From Halovivax cerinus (GTDB taxonomy: Archaea > Halobacteriota > Halobacteria > Halobacteriales > Natrialbaceae), in the NCBI RefSeq assembly GCF_024498195.1, contig NZ_CP101824.1, positions 806,001-870,000 on the forward strand: a DNA stretch of 64,000 bases, read 5' to 3'. The notes below the pieces were generated by a model, which did not search any database, was not told the origin of the DNA, and saw nothing but the letters and a program-made list of their open reading frames with translations. This document shows, in pieces, positions 62,914 to 64,000 of this stretch (position 1 is its first letter; each line of letters starts with the position of its first letter). The position numbers were made by a program, and so were the translations under genes.

Positions 62914-63777
62914 ATGTCCGACTCGACTGCGAACGCAGACGATATCGACGACCGCGCGTTCGACTTCCTGCACGTCAACGAGCGCGAGGACAAGCCCAGA
63001 GAGACGGGGATCACGGAGATCCGCGGTCCGTACTACGACCCGATGGGACCCAGGGAGCTGCGGGACATCTTAGAGACGATGGGTGCGTACGTCGACATTT
63101 ACAAGTTCTCCGGCGGCTCGTTCGCGCTGATGCCGGAAGACGCCGTCCGCGAGCTGATCGACATCTGTCATGAGTACGACGTGAAGGTCTCGACAGGTGG
63201 CTACGTCGAGAACGTCCTCGTCCGAGACAACGACAAGGTCGAGCGGTACTTCGAGGAGGCGGAGCGCCTCGGGTTCGACATCGTCGAGCTGTCGAGCGGC
63301 TTCCTCGCTATCGGAACCGACGACATGGTTCGGATGACGGAGCTCGTCGCCGAAGAGTACGAGCTCGACCCGAAGCCGGAGATCAACGTCCAGTTCGGCG
63401 CCGGCGGCGCGACCGATCCCGAGATCCTCGAAGAGCAAGGCCAGCAGGATCCCGAGCAGGCCATCGAGGAGGGCCGTCGTCACCTGGATGCGGGCGCCGA
63501 CCTCCTGATGGTCGAAGCCGAGGGGATCACCGAGGAGGTCGTCGAGTGGCGAACCGACGTCGCCTACCGGATCGCGAACGCACTCGGGATCGAGAACCTC
63601 GTCTTCGAGGCGCCCGGCCCCGAGATGTTCGAGTGGTACGTCAAGAACTTCGGCCCCGAGATCAACCTGTTCGTCGACAACTCACAGATCGTCGAACTGG
63701 AGTGCATGCGCTCGGGTCTCTGGGGGAAGGCGACCACCTGGGGCCGGACCGTCACCTGGAAGGGCGATCGCGATTGA
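62914..63777 (+). CDS. ComA-family phosphosulfolactate synthase-like protein
   Basis: The 287-residue TIM-barrel protein contains ITEIRGPYYDPMGPRELRDILETMGAYVDIYKFSGGSFAL, ELIDICHEYDVKVSTGGYVENVL, GFDIVELSSGF and MVEAEGITEEVVEWR, the ComA pattern. ComA adds sulfite to phosphoenolpyruvate in coenzyme M synthesis. Haloarchaea lack methanogenesis, so the product may serve another sulfonate pathway. The gene is alone on the plus strand, with 272 gene-free bases upstream containing a small hairpin (CGGGT-ttgc-ACCCG near 62858). Confidence 0.88.
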   Translation: MSDSTANADDIDDRAFDFLHVNEREDKPRETGITEIRGPYYDPMGPRELRDILETMGAYVDIYKFSGGSFALMPEDAVRELIDICHEYDVKVSTGGYVENVLVRDNDKVERYFEEAERLGFDIVELSSGFLAIGTDDMVRMTELVAEEYELDPKPEINVQFGAGGATDPEILEEQGQQDPEQAIEEGRRHLDAGADLLMVEAEGITEEVVEWRTDVAYRIANALGIENLVFEAPGPEMFEWYVKNFGPEINLFVDNSQIVELECMRSGLWGKATTWGRTVTWKGDRD

Positions 63778-63884
63778 GGCGCGTCTCGGCGGGAGTTCGG
63801 TCACCGGCAGACTGCTGACCAGCGAACGTACATCTACGGGATGGATCGATGATTCGACTACGCCCCTGGAAATAGACGAAAATC

Positions 63885-63935
63885 GGGTTTGACATCCTCT
63901 CACGGCTGCTGCCGTAGGCAGTCTCCTCGTATCGC
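63885..63935 (-). mobile_element. Possible right end of a further IS200/IS605-type element
   Basis: ACGGC (63902-63906) and GCCGT (63911-63915) form a stem with a TGCT loop, next to tgacatcctct. On the minus strand this reads hairpin then agaggatgtca, similar to the right ends I recall for haloarchaeal IS1341 elements. The same ACGGC/GCCGT stem occurs in the tnpB right end at 1289-1301. Any tnpB would lie beyond the window. Confidence 0.35.
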
Positions 63936-64000
63936 TGTAACTTCGTGGCGGCGATTCCACAGGCTATTTACGTACTGGAGAGTATACCTATCCATGGAGA

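Overview
The window comes from a haloarchaeon (class Halobacteria). It is GC-rich, the predicted proteins are strongly acidic, and many exported proteins carry Tat (RR) signals or lipoboxes. Archaeal families seen include a PGF-CTERM surface anchor, bat-type HTH, amphi-Trp, HVO_A0114/TumE, ComA-type synthase and F420-dependent oxidoreductase. Starts are often preceded by TTTATA-like boxes. No rRNA, tRNA, CRISPR array or replication origin was recognised. All family assignments are by eye, without database searches.

Layout. 1-2.6 kb: 3' part of a sodium:solute symporter, then a solitary tnpB with intact catalytic residues. 2.8-13.3 kb (minus strand): a lipoprotein and a translationally coupled three-gene surface operon. 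This operon encodes a 2,626-residue secreted subtilase fused to an alpha-2-macroglobulin-like thioester module, a dockerin-bearing protein, and a cohesin-like protein with a PGF-CTERM anchor. This is the most striking system in the window. 13.7-17.2 kb: tiny zinc-ribbon paralogues and a SCO/TlpA/CcdA redox operon. 17.4-22.8 kb: phosphoesterase, HtrA-like protease, sulfite-oxidase-like molybdoenzyme, membrane protein and SDR.

23.1-24.7 kb: a TumE-type toxin-antitoxin pair with two palindromic operators, next to a graveyard of broken toxin-antitoxin genes. 24.9-29.5 kb: a metal-handling cluster (CuA-like lipoprotein, two SHOCT proteins, DUF302, membrane-anchored HTH, permease with two TRASH/YHS domains). 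29.5-39.6 kb: an accessory island with a structured 1.3-kb gene-free stretch holding a 155-bp dispersed repeat, an HNH nuclease with a modified-base-reader-like domain, a PD-(D/E)XK-like protein, two Fic/Doc proteins, duplicated gene fragments, degenerate VapBC-like pairs and a CBS-HEPN-like protein.

40-48.2 kb: MFS transporter, ArsN2-like acetyltransferase, DUF418 protein and a sugar-acid block (F420 oxidoreductase, enolase-superfamily dehydratase, FAH-family dehydratase, semialdehyde dehydrogenase). The last three fit the oxidative pentose pathway known from Haloferax. 48.3-49.3 kb: second copy of the 155-bp repeat and an intact VapBC pair. 49.4-64 kb: Tat-exported subtilase with a PA domain, bat-type regulator, amphi-Trp protein, an RNA-ligase-like gene running antisense through it, an HTH/partner pair, a 16-bp repeat array, a large beta-rich protein, a PQQ-type propeller lipoprotein, O-methyltransferase, MmgE/PrpD protein and a ComA-family synthase. 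At the right edge lies a hairpin resembling the end of another IS200/IS605-type element.
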